Below, one piece after another: positions 11,265 to 21,965 of a stretch of DNA of 64,000 bases. Location: NCBI GenBank assembly GCA_029204225.1, contig CM055106.1, forward strand, positions 4,812,858 to 4,876,857, given 5' to 3'. The notes beneath the pieces are model-generated. The model ran no database searches, was not told the origin of the DNA, and saw only the letters and a list, made by a program, of their open reading frames with translations. Each line of letters starts with the position of its first letter. The first letter of the stretch is position 1. This stretch comes from Diphasiastrum complanatum (Eukaryota > Streptophyta > Lycopodiopsida > Lycopodiales > Lycopodiaceae). The position numbers were made by a program, and so were the translations under genes.

Positions 11265-14200
11265 ATGCCAAATTTTTTCAAAATTTTCAAAATTCTCGAG
11301 CAATCTAAAATCACTGCTGCCATGGCTTTCCATGATTCCTCACTGAGCTTGCATCGCCGTAAACCCCCTCGTCCTTATTCAGGGGATATAATCATGATCT
11401 CTCTTATGAATTACACCGAGCAGCTCACACTGGCCAAGGATATCCTCACCATCCTTGGCTTTGATCTAACACTTTTTCGGGACCAGCAGAGCGAGAGCCT
11501 CATCCGAACAGCCTACTCGACCTATCCGGATGAGTTCCAAACAATCCGGCTTACAACCAAAACTAGTAGTTATTCTATTATCAACGTCTCTCCGGGGGAT
11601 CTTCAGAGTGTCAGCTTTCCTAATCTCGGAGAGACAATCCATGGCAAGGGCACCAGCTATGATGCCAAGTTCTTCACCAAGTTTTTGACAGACGACGGCA
11701 AAACCATTGCCCAAACCAACGACGGGATCGCTATTCGACTCATCACGGATCCCCATCTATGGGCCGCCTTAGAGATCCTCATCACCATGGCCGCAATACA
11801 TACCACCAAGATGGATCGCATCCCACCGCGATCTCTTCTTTCTAACCCTCACCATGGAAGACCCCACTCAAAATTATAAGTGGGCTGAGAAGGTAGCAGA
11901 GAAGCTGTGCGGAGCCCTAAAAGCCCGCAAATCAACTACCAAATGTGGGTATCTCCTCCACATGTTGGTCACCAAGCAATTGGGGTCTAAGGCGGCTGCT
12001 GCCATCAAGGAGCTGGATGCTGTTTATCCAAGCACAAAAAAGCAAGCCACCCCCCAACCGACAGCTAAACCAGTCTCACCAGCCCCACCTACTAAGAAGC
12101 AGAAAGGGAAGACAGTCAGCACAGAAGCAGATGTCCCACATGACATTCTATCCAATGACATCGGGGTAGAATAAGCTGAATTCGGAGGGAGGCTTAAACC
12201 ATCTCAGGTCCTAAAGGAGGTCCTAGAGCAGCAGGTGGCCTTACTTCACCAGGCCCAACAACGCCGACAAGCAATAGCAGTAGTAGCAGGCAGCTCCGAA
12301 ACGGCAAGCACTTTTGGCTCTGATCCTATGGGCGTGATTCCGTCCACACAAGCAATCTCCTCTCCATCACTTGCTCTCACAATCCCACCACCACCCCCAC
12401 CATTTACTGACACCTCGACACTTTCACTAACTCTCAACATGAGCTTCACTTCCACACTTCCACAAAAGCCCTCGACTGTACAAATCTCCACCCTACTTGA
12501 CTCCACAGTCAACGTAGATGATTTTGCCTTACAATTACTAACTGCACTCCCATCAACCACTATCAGCACTAACCCAATCCAACTATCTTCGCCACGTAGT
12601 CTCTCCCCACCCCTCAGTCCACAATCACCCCTCTCTGCCTTTCCTACACCTTCGTCTAGCCCTGCTCCTGATTTTCTACCATTTAACCCCATGTCGTATC
12701 CTAACTACACACGCAACCTCCCTGACATTGGTCCTTGGGAGCAGCTACCCCTTACAGCCCAAAAAGTGGTATGGTTGGTGAATGAGCTCCAATACAATAT
12801 ATTCGGCACCCTAGGGGGACACCACACTATGCGGCAATTCGACGATGGTGCTATGGCGGGCCTTCAGAAAGAAAAAACAAGGCTGGAGGAGGAAACCAAA
12901 CAACAACAGCTGCAGATCCAGAACCTCACGAATTACAATCAACAACAGCAGCAGATGCTAATCCATCTCCAAAACCAGCTCCAACTAAAGGTATCCAACA
13001 TGCAGCAAACCATCGATACCCTCAAAGTCGAGAAGGATGAGGCTGTAGCAGATTCACAAGCAGCACGTTCCGCTATGAAGGAGCAGTTGGAAATGGTGGA
13101 CTTCAACGACTTCGCACCACCAGCTATCCCTAAGGGAACTGCCATTACAGTGGTGGCCTATCAAATGCTGGCCCAAAAGCTGAAAGCCACGACAGAGCAA
13201 CACTCAAAATTACAACAATCATACATTGTTTCCGTTGAGGCCCTAAACCAGCAAATAGCCACCCTGGAAGAACGCTTAAAGGCTGTTGTCCAGTCAACAC
13301 CGTCGGTTCATGCAGAGCACGTCCAATTTCATGATTTGGGACACCACTTTGATGGACCCGATGGTGGAGATGGCATAAGATTTCAACAGCCTCCTCCTAC
13401 AACTCAAGGCTCCGCATTTCAAAGCCAACCCCTGGGGCAAGGAGCTCAAACACCAACCAATCCATCGGGCTCTGGGGGTACCAGCTCCCTACATTTTCTT
13501 TTTCCTTCCACTGCTTCTAACCCCCTCAACACCACTAACCCCACCTTCATTCCACGACACTTTTCTCCTGAATTACAACGAATTACAGAAGCTAACCCCT
13601 CGCCTACTCTATCTCCTGATCCTGATCCACAAACTGAACACGAGATTGCCTCTGAAGCCCCCACCATCCGGCACAGAATCACGCCCACAGAACCAAGCAA
13701 GGAGTTGCGTGTCTCTCAGGAGTTTGCAAAGAAGTACCCAACAACGAAAGAGCGAGGTGGCTACATACTACCAGATTTGGACCAGTGTCAAACACATAAA
13801 GCAGCAGTCAAACTCCTGGATCCACAACCTCTCTGGCGCCATCAGCTCTTCCAGTAAGACCTCAATGGCACGGTATCTCGAAACTCCCTCCTACATGCAC
13901 ACCAATCCTTATTACTATCAAGTAGCGAGGCGAGAACCGTTTCCTGCCACCAAGGTCAAGAACAAAATCTTTTGGCCTAAGCTCACAGGAGTCGATACCG
14001 GCAACTTAGCCGAAGACATGGTCACCAACTGCCGAGTCTTCTACCAGAAGCACCATGGCAATCCTGGTCGTGATGTCAGATATTTTGCGAATAATTGCGG
14101 CCTGGTGGCATTTCTGGCAGAACTCAGAGGTTTTTGGGATCAAGGGTTACTCCCAATTGCCCTTGACATCAATAAACACTTGTGCACGCAAGACGACCAT

Positions 14201-14311
14201 ATCAACGTTGCAAGGCTCTATTATCGCACTGCACTTACTTCCGCCCTGCACGTTAATATGGTGGAGCTATGGAAAACCCATAACTTTCTCCAGGGTATGC
14301 TCCATTATTAA
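11265..14311 (+). pseudogene. Gypsy-1 extra 3' coding region (coiled-coil protein)
   Basis: About 3 kb of largely open sequence lies between pol and the 3' LTR, beyond the normal gag-pol plan. Part 1 (11265-11879) encodes 204 residues with no motif I recognise. After a frame change, part 2 (11854-13857, one stop at 12172-12174) has a Lys/Pro-rich linker, a Ser/Pro/Thr-rich stretch (12310-12690), a long Gln/Leu/Glu coiled coil (about 12850-13110) and a second Pro/Ser-rich stretch. After another frame change near 13855, part 3 (to 14311) carries a compact domain with NPYYY, FWDQGLLPIALD and VARLYYRTAL. A diverged relative of part 3 is encoded antisense at 60669-61211. Function is unknown; a structural or env-position protein is possible. 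The gene is broken by at least two frameshifts and a stop. Confidence 0.7.
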
Positions 14312-14479
14312 AAACCCATGCCCTTCTTGAACAGGTTACGGTGGCAAATGATGGAGGGCATCGGGACGACCATCTACCATTCCCGACAGCAACAGTCTCG
14401 CCTCCAAGAAGCACAAAAAATCCAGGACGAAAAGGCATCGATTGGTGTGGGACCACCAATCCAATAAGGAGGGGGATAA

Positions 14480-15286
14480 TGTTAGCAACTGTGCTAACAA
14501 AGAGAAAATAATAAAATAATAAAACTCTGTGGCATGTGTTTTGTAAGACCACGTATGAGTATCTGTCAATAAACTTCAAGCCATGGCATGTGTTTTGTAA
14601 GTCCATGAGTAGAAGCTTAAATAATAATAAAATAGCTTAAACTTAGATTTAGAACTTAGACTTGGGAAACTTAAGATTAGAAATATTTTATCTTAAGTTG
14701 TCCTAAGTTAAGAGAATTAAAGTTCTAAATCCTAAGTTAGAAGTTCTAGAAAGGCTAGAAACAGATTAGTCCCATAAGTTAGTAGACACTTATGGAAGAC
14801 CCTCCTTGCCATAAAAGGAGAGGTATTTGCATTGTAAATGACACTTTTGAGATTAAGCTATCTTGCTCTCTATTTTGGAGAATTACCATTCTATTTCATT
14901 TGTGTTCCCTATGGAAAGGTGCGTAGGTTGAGGGAAGGTGCTCGGGCCTCCTCTTGTCTCCTTTCATCGGTTTTATTGTGGCATGTACATTATTGTTATT
15001 TGTTTAGTATTAGCCGCAATCTCATTTATTACCCTTCGGGTGTTAATCTAGGATTAGTCTAGTTACCTTGCTAATTGGGTAAGCCTTAGCAAGGATTTTT
15101 ATTGTTGTTACTAATCAGTTTATTTCCGTTTCGGGCACTGGTTGGGTAAGCCTTAGTGCTCTCATTCCTGTCAATATTCCCGTTGAAGCTTATTGTAGAA
15201 ACCTAAAAAGTGGACGAATCTCTACATCCCTATACTACACTCGTAAGTAGATCTAGCCACCGTACTCACTAGAAATACTTTCAACA
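14480..15286 (+). mobile_element. Gypsy-1 3' LTR
   Basis: Direct repeat of the 5' LTR. It is preceded by the purine-rich tract AAGGAGGGGGATAA (14466-14479), a plausible plus-strand primer, starts TGTTAGCA and ends TTTCAACA, and is followed by the target duplicate CTGAA. Confidence 0.93.
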
Positions 15287-15291
15287 CTGAA

Positions 15292-16234
15292 CTTAGCAAA
15301 AGCATCTAATTTCTTGCTTATGAAATAAATCCAAATGCATTTGCTATAATCATCAATGAAGGTGATAAAGTAATAGTAGCCACTAAGAGATCGAGTCTAC
15401 ATAGGTCCACATAGATCACTGTGGATAAGATCTAGAATGCCACTGGCTCTCCTTGCTCCACTTTTGGGAAACTTTTCTCTGTGTTGTTTTCCCAAAATGC
15501 AACCTTCACAAATTTTTTCTTCAAAAGAAATATCAGGCAATTCTATAACTAGATTACCTCTTTTGAGAATCTGTAAACTTTGAGCACTAATATGACCAAA
15601 TCATTGATGCCAAAGATCACTTCGACTATCAACTGTGCTTACCGTAGCTTGAGCAAAAGATCTCGCATTCAATTTGTAGAGTCGATTCCCGTTGACTCTA
15701 GCTCTTGTAGCAATCACTTTGTAGTGATTCTTTGACAAGTCATTTGTCACTGTCATCGTCCCAATAGATAGTAGATTGTTAGCTAAGCCAGGTACATATT
15801 GCACATTGCTTATCCGCTTTATCTTCCCGCTGGCTAACTTCACTGGTACCACTCCAACTCCTTTAACAGATAGCAATTTGCCATCTACTTGTCCAACTTC
15901 ATCACCATTGTGAGTTTTCTTTGAGTTCTAAAAACCACTCTTTCCTTGAAGTCATGCGCTTGGACGCACCACTATCAATGTACCAGGTATCCTTGGCTTC
16001 ATCACTTGTCATTAATGTTGTAATGAACAAGTTTGAACTCTTACCTGTATCATCTTTATATTGATCATCATCGTATTGATGTTGATCAGCATAATTGTCT
16101 TCATAATAATCATCATCAAATTGATGTTGATAAGCATAATTGTCCGCTTGCCATTTGCCTTTTCTTTGTTCTATCTCCTTCTGTTTCTTGAAGCATTCAC
16201 GCTCCCAATGGCCAGGTTTGTTGCAATACCTACA
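15292..16234 (-). pseudogene. Copia-A zinc knuckle, protease and integrase start
   Basis: Reading antisense from 16234: a perfect gag zinc knuckle CRYCNKPGHWEREC (16194-16234), an Asp/Tyr/Gln-rich linker, the copia protease signature WYIDSGASKRMTS (DSG at about 15968-15976), then the pre-integrase segment (15601-15876: GVVPVKLASGKIKRISNVQ, PGLANNLLSIG, DLWHQ) and integrase sequence up to the gypsy-1 junction. Stops and shifts occur near 15905 and 15600. Gag upstream of the knuckle is missing and is replaced by the LTR-like repeats at 16.3-18.6 kb. Confidence 0.87.
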
Positions 16235-16292
16235 ATTTCAATATAAAAAATATAAACAAAAATCAGAATAGTCTCAAAACAACCTATTTGGC

Positions 16293-16321
16293 ATTGCTCC
16301 CCAACAATGGCGCCAAAATTG
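16293..16321 (-). promoter_or_regulatory. Primer-site-like sequence next to LTR-like repeat
   Basis: The minus strand reads TTTTGGCGCCATTGTTGGGG directly beside the repeat at 16323. TGGCGCC followed by TTG and a G run resembles tRNA-Asp-type primer sites. A shorter version (TGGCGCCGGGGAGC) recurs at about 19177-19192 beside a similar GTCGTGACATACCAAC end. Confidence 0.45.
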
Positions 16322-16322
16322 G

Positions 16323-17470
16323 TATATGTCGCGACACACCAACAACAAAATGATTGATTTGTAGTATAAACGGTATCGTTCCTACTAGAGAGCAATAAAA
16401 GGGCTAATATTGCCATTATTAGTGCAAAACCAGAAATAACCAAGAATAAATGGTGTGGAGAGGAAAAGTGATTACAAACTGGTCATCAACAGATGTTTCC
16501 ACAAGAGGCTGCCAGTACAACCTTGCAAAGAAGACAAAACACAAGATAATGAATACTTCTTTATGGTTTTCAGATTCAAATGGGAGTGAACTCAAGGAAG
16601 CAAATACTTCCGCAAGAAGAAGCTACACTGTGAAATTTGTTCCTTTATCTTGACAATAGCTTATCATGAATCTAACTCCTATGACCTGTGCAAATCATAA
16701 GATTGTAGGCTAGAAACACTTCACTAGACAATTCCAGACCAAACACTGTGTAATAAGCATTGCATACAGTGCCATAAACTTTTCATTAACAAATTGAATC
16801 ACATGAAAAGCACAAAAGGTATTCACAATAGAAACCAGTTGAGTGATCCAGAAACACTTTAGATTCACAGTATTTGTATTCACCATTTGCAGATTACAAA
16901 GATATATACAGTCTAAGCACTGCAAAGAAGAGGGATTTCTATGCCTCTATACAAGAAACAGAGAACACATTATGTTCTAGAACTTGGAGATGAATAACAA
17001 ATATGGAAAACCTACATTATAGCACCAACAGAGCAACACATGCCTCTGTTCTACATTGTGCCTGAATGAATTACAATGGCATAAGGCTAGCATGATATAG
17101 CCAAGGAAAAAAGTGCTAGAAGCTATGGGCTCTGATAACTGTCTGCAAAGAGAGAGCAAACGACCATTTGCCATCTGGAACAGGTCTTCTATAACCCAAT
17201 GGAAATATTGCCACATCAACATCTATGGTTAGAGACATGAAAAATTAGCCAGGTCGAAGATGAATGAGGGTCACTGGCCATCTGCAAACTGCCTTTGAAT
17301 CTGCAACCAACTTTGGAGTGCACTACGGTAAGCAAAAAGATTTAGAATTTAACAATTGAAGGCTAAACCATTAACTAATTGCCAAAACCAGGTCACCACA
17401 TATTCCCCTCCTCAAGTGTGCAGCGGCTCGCAAACACTGAGAATAGGAACCATTGTCGAAGCTTGAATAA
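16323..17470 (-). repeat. LTR-like repeat, tandem copy 1
   Basis: A unit of about 1.15 kb beginning TATATGTCGCGACA and ending GAAGCTTGAATAA on the + strand. It repeats head-to-tail at 17473-18631 with high identity by eye. It lies beside a primer-site-like sequence, which suggests the 5' LTR of a minus-strand gypsy element whose interior is gone. It has no coding content. Confidence 0.7.
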
Positions 17471-17472
17471 TT

Positions 17473-18631
17473 ATATTTCGCGACATACCAACAACAAAAT
17501 GATTGATATTTGTAGTATAAACGGGTATCATTTCTACTAGAGAGCAATAAAAGGGCTAATACTGTCATTATTAGTGCAAAACCAGAAATAACCAAGAATG
17601 AATGGTGTGGAGAGAAAAAGTGATTACAAACTGGTCATCAACAGATGTTTCCACAAGGGGATGCTAGTACAACCTTGCAAAGAAGACAAAACACCCAGAA
17701 GAAAGATAATGAATACTTCTTTATGGTTTTCAGATTCAAATGGGAGTGAACTCAAGGAAGCAAATACTTCGGCAAGAAGAAGCTACACTGTGAAATCTGT
17801 TCCTTTATCTTGACAATAGCTTATAATGAATCTAACTCCTATGACCTGTGCAAATCATAAGATTGTAGGCTAGAAACACTTCACTAGACAATTCCAGACC
17901 AAACACTGTGTAATAGGCATTGCATACAGTGCCATAAACTTCCCATTAACAAATTGAATGACCATGAAAAGCACAGAAGGTATTCACAATAGAAACATGT
18001 TGAGTGATCTAGAAACACTTTAGATTCACAGTATTTGTATTCACCATTTGCAGATTACAAAGATATATACAGTCTAAGCACTGCAAAGAAGAGGGATTGC
18101 TACGCCTCTATACAAGAAACAGAGAACACATTATGTTCTAGAACTTGCAGATGAATAACAATTCTAAAAAACCTACATTATAGCACCAACAGAGCAACAC
18201 ATGCCTCTGTTCTACATTGTGCCTGAATGAATTACAATGGCATAAGGCTGGCATGATATAGCCAAGGAAAAACATGCTAGAAGCTATGGGCTCTGATAAC
18301 TGTCTACAAAGAGAGAACAAATGGCCATTTGCCATCTGGAATAGGTCTTCCATAACCCAATGGAATATTGCCACATCAACATCTACAGTTAGAGACATGG
18401 AAAAATAGTAGGGTCGAAGATGAATGAGGGTGGGTCACTGGCCATTTGCAAACTGCCTTTGAATCTGCAACCAACTTTGGAGTGCATTGTGGTAAGCAGA
18501 AAGACTTAGAATTTAACAATTCAAGGCTAAACCATTAGCTAATTGCCAAAACCAGGTCACCACATATTCCCCTCCTCAAGTGTGCAGCGACTCGCAAACA
18601 TTGAGAGTAGGAACCATTGTTGAAGCTTGAA
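17473..18631 (-). repeat. LTR-like repeat, tandem copy 2
   Basis: The second head-to-tail copy follows copy 1 after only a few bases and starts TATATTTCGCGACATACC. Both carry the same order of blocks (GTAGTATAAACG, CAAAGATATATACAGTC, TCACCACATATTCCCC). The minus strand near the middle has TTATCAGAGCCC, like the core of a tRNA-Met primer site but internal to the repeat. Confidence 0.7.
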
Positions 18632-19270
18632 TAAAATCTAATTTGCCACAGTCTGCAGCCTCTTGTAACCTAGAATATTATTGTACAGTCTTCAACAAAT
18701 AATACTTCAGCATATATTACTTTCAAAATTCAGCACCATTTGACATAGTTATGAGCATATGCAAAACAGAAAATCAGCTTTTTCATGCCTCTTTGACACA
18801 GCACCACAGCCACTAGAACAGACTTTAATTAATGACAAAGATCTTGTGCAAAATTGAAACTAAGAAAAACAGAGTAAGAAAAACGAAAACCCGATTCTGG
18901 AAAAGCATAGATATAGGTTTACCAGAATCTTATTGACATGACAAAGAATCTTCAGTCTATAACAATATAGAAACTTAACACATTTTACAAACTATGGCTA
19001 ACTTTAAGAACTCTACCAAAAATCGAAAATAGAGAATCAAAAGTGGAATGACGACTCAGGGTGGCCAAAACTCAAATTTAACTCTTCCTTTTCTGAAATT
19101 CTTGAAGAACTGGAACAATAACCTGTGAATATGAAAAATGTAAAAGAATAATGACGGAACATCCTATTTGGCATTGCTCCCCGGCGCCAAAATTGGTATA
19201 GGTCGTGACATACCAACAACAAATGATGGTTTGGTGATTCCTCATCGAATGAGGTGTCTTCCTTTCCTTC
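18632..19270. other. Unassigned sequence plus third repeat edge
   Basis: No gene seen. At 19167-19230 the block GGCATTGCTCCCC through CATACCAACAACAAATGATGG repeats the edge found at 16293-16350, so a third, truncated copy of the LTR-like family ends here. Confidence 0.5.
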
Positions 19271-19271
19271 A

Positions 19272-19544
19272 TTACTTTGCGATCTGAGTATCCAGAATAT
19301 TGAGGATGATTAGTGCTAATTCTTTGTCATCCTTCAGCTTCCATATGGAGATTGTTGCGTCATCAGCTTCGAGTATTCCCTCTGCACCTGTAACAATGTC
19401 ATACAACTCCTTAGCCATTAGCATGGTTCTCATCTTAAATTTCCACAGATGGTAATTGGCTCCATCAAGCTTGTCCATGATAGGACTGGATTTCCCTTGG
19501 AATTCCATGTGGAAGACTAGTCCAGTGATAGGAGTAACTATCAA
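19272..19544 (-). pseudogene. Copia-C gag N-terminus
   Basis: The antisense frame encodes the N-terminal copia gag signature KLDGANYHLWKFKMRTML, then AKELYDIVTGAE and WKLKDDKELALIILNIL. It stops after about 90 residues, where similarity to gag ends. A primer site lies 180 bp upstream at 19723-19741, the normal arrangement. It may be the 5' end of the copia whose later part is at 15.3-16.2 kb or a separate copy; the LTRs do not match, so I favour a separate copy. Confidence 0.8.
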
Positions 19545-19722
19545 TGACTTAAGTATGAAAATCTGGTGCTAAATTACAGAACAAAAAAGCAATTATCCTA
19601 TCGGCTAGTAGGATCAAGTTCTGTGGAAAGCTTATCTGGCTATAGAAATAGCTCTGACATAAAATCGCTTGAGAAATCAAATGGTTTCTGATATTAAAAC
19701 TCTAAATAATAAGAAATAGTAA

Positions 19723-19741
19723 CCTGATGGCTCTGATACCA
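19723..19741 (-). promoter_or_regulatory. Copia-C primer-binding site (tRNA-Met type)
   Basis: The minus strand reads TGGTATCAGAGCCATCAGG, the standard initiator-Met primer site of plant copia elements, directly abutting a sequence ending CCGGCA. Confidence 0.85.
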
Positions 19742-20720
19742 TGCCGGAAGAATAAAATCGGAACTTGATTTCTCTTCTCAGTGCGTGCACTACTGGTGAC
19801 TTAGTAGGCAAACACAAGAATATGATAATTTTAAAGTTTTAATGCGCAGTCATCGTGGAAGCGAAAAGTAGACAACCACACAAATCAAATAGATGTTAGA
19901 CAGATTGTAGAAAAACATTGCAGTATTGACACGAATCTGAATGCAGAAACAGACAGAGCTATAATTAGATTAAGTATAACAAAATATACAAGTCAATAAT
20001 GCATGTGAGCACAAAACAATAGCAGACATAATCGCGTGCTTCACAAAGCTAATTCACAAACTGTAAAGGTTATGAAGGTATTACTGACAATCTGTCTGAA
20101 AGAAAGAAAGAATCAATGCGCAAAGGCATCTACAATGTCTGTCTCTCAATTACAAAATCAAGCTTACTGACATCGCTTATTGTGCTTATCTTTTTTTTTT
20201 CTTGCTTGATTTACGCTTATATGTTATGAATATTGAGATGGTGTTCACTATATACATAAATTCTACAGGTGTGCAGATGAAGAAGGTATAAAAGTGGTTG
20301 TGTCATCTATAGGAGATTGTGGATGGCTGCTGCTGTTGTCAAGTCTGATCGCACAGTGCATAGAACGGGCGTGAAGAGGCTGCAACGTCGGGCTTTTCCA
20401 AAACAACGTTGGTGAAAATACAAAAATTGCGCCACCCTTTGGCCTTTGGCCTTGTCCTTACCTAAAGGCAACCTACGTCCTTTTAAAGGCAAGTGTCTCT
20501 TTTTGTAGAGGCAAGTGTCGCCTGTCATAAATTGCATGTAAAAATGCAGTGTCGCATTTTTCGCTTGTCATAAAGTGCGTGTAAAAATGCAGTGTTGCAT
20601 TTTAGACAAGTGTCGTCTATCATAAAATGCATGTAAAAATGCAGTCTCGCATTTTTCGTCTGTCATAAAATGTGTGTAAAAATGCAGACTGTGGGACAAC
20701 ACAAGTAAAATACAACAGCA
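19742..20720 (-). mobile_element. Copia-C putative 5' LTR
   Basis: The inner end (minus strand, ...CCGGCA) is fixed by the primer site. The outer end is inferred at TGTTGTATTTTAC (20720), giving TG...CA ends. Its outer part shares a GGCCTTTTGGCC-like block and GTCATAAA / GCATTTTTCG repeats with the antisense LTR at 59340-59827. The outer boundary is uncertain. Confidence 0.5.
20520..20695. repeat. Four-copy 43-bp tandem repeat
   Basis: GTCATAAA begins units at 20524, 20567, 20619 (ATCATAAA) and 20662, each followed by TGTAAAAATGCAG. Spacings are 43, 52 and 43 bp; the long one carries an extra AGACAAGTG. It lies inside the putative copia-C LTR, close to its outer end. Confidence 0.8.
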
Positions 20721-21231
20721 TGTATGGAGGCAAATTAACATAGGATTTAGGAGAGTAGAGGAAATAAATCCAACAGCTTGTCCATTGATCAAATTAAGAC
20801 ATTGATGTAGGTCATGTTCCTGACTTTGATGGTTTACGTGAGACTCAAAAGGATGTTCAATAAAAAGTTGGACCTTGTCTGGAATATTAGGTTGTTCGAA
20901 TTGCCACTGATTTATTAATTGATTCTTGGATTTCCTCTTGATCAAGAGTTAAATCGTCCAATTGACAATTGACTGTATCTAAACTTACCAATGTGTACTT
21001 TGGCAACATCATTCTCTTGATGAAATTCTGCATCCAGAAATAAAACTTGATCCTCTTTGTCTTGATTAAAACTTTCACTATCTGTGAATGCTTTTTGATC
21101 TGAGTCCAGATTTTCTCAGCTATCTATCCTTGCATCCTGATCTGAATCCAAACTTTGGCCTACATCTTGACGTTCACCATTTATCATCACATCTTTATTC
21201 AACCCTTGAATTGGACTTTCGTTGTATGCAT
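20721..21231. other. Unassigned spacer
   Basis: No gene or recognised repeat. Short open frames on both strands lack family motifs. Confidence 0.4.
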
Positions 21232-21965
21232 GTTGAAGGGTTTGCGGATCCCAAGGCAACCCTAACCCTAGTTAATAAGTGAGAGGGATTTGGCACCCCT
21301 GCGTGCGTAAGTCCAACCCAATGATCACATAGAGATTTGATTAATTAGAAAGTCAATAAAAGGACATTTAGGCCTTTTTGCGGGACTTTCAATGTCGCAG
21401 GGCCTAAATGTCAAGTTAGTGAATAAAGTTGGGTTTCCCTCCAATTTGGATGGTTCCCACTCTTTTTTAAATTTGAATAATTAGGGAGGCAAAAATGGAC
21501 CAATAGGATTTAGAGGCCAAGGTCCTCCTCTCTACTATAAAAAGGGACCAACTCGAGTTCCTACACATGTTCATTTCCTCATTTCAATGAAGCAGATTGG
21601 TTCTCTTCAGGAATGGATTGATGAATGTCCTTGCTCTCTATCACTTTTCTTCCATCTCTCATGCTTTCTTTGGTTTTTGCTAATTGTTGGATCTGAATGT
21701 TATTGGGATTGTATGTTATTATACTTTTTATGAGAGAGAAAGAGTAAGCTATCTTTGTTGTGGATGCGTAGTATTAATGGTTGTAGTGTTAATGGTTAGG
21801 GTTAATGGATGTTAGAATTAGATTTGGATCCTCCATTCATGTTGAAATTTGAACTATGTTATCTCTCTTATGGGAACGAACCTTCGCGTGACAACTAACT
21901 TCGTCTATTTGATGCTAGATTGACTAGATCTTGGATTCAGGTAAGGCAAAGAAAGACCCACTACA
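21232..21965 (+). mobile_element. LTR family L2, copy 1 (solo)
   Basis: Starts TGTTGAAGGGTTTGCGGATC and ends CCCACTACA. It is highly similar to the reverse complement of 59875-60615 along its length. TATA box CTATAAAAAG lies at 21535-21544, followed about 30 bp later by the likely start region. The left neighbour does not match that copy, and no partner LTR in the same orientation was found, so this is a solo LTR or the edge of a broken element. Confidence 0.8.

Larger units (their letters stand above)
6894..15286 (+). mobile_element. Gypsy-1: full-length Ty3/gypsy element nested in copia-A
   Basis: Two direct LTRs (6894-7702 and 14480-15286) bound a 6.8 kb interior. CTGAA lies immediately outside each end (6889-6893 and 15287-15291), a perfect 5-bp target duplication. 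A primer site, a decayed pol and a large extra coding region lie inside in the + direction. Gag, protease and most of RT are missing between the primer site and 8648, so the copy could not move by itself. Joining the flanks rebuilds a continuous copia integrase segment matching 61311-61440, which shows the element landed in an existing copia copy. Confidence 0.93.

Noticed and set aside
11945-12169. Alternative + frame within the extra ORF
   Set aside because: Overlaps the frame that carries the Lys/Pro-rich linker and continues, after one stop, into the long coiled-coil frame.
12246-12692. Antisense Gly/Val-rich open frame in gypsy-1
   Set aside because: Shadow of the Ser/Pro/Thr-rich segment of the extra ORF on the + strand.
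20520-20695. Regular 43-bp repeats considered as a CRISPR-like array
   Set aside because: Unit and spacer are both conserved, only four units, in an LTR of a plant genome.
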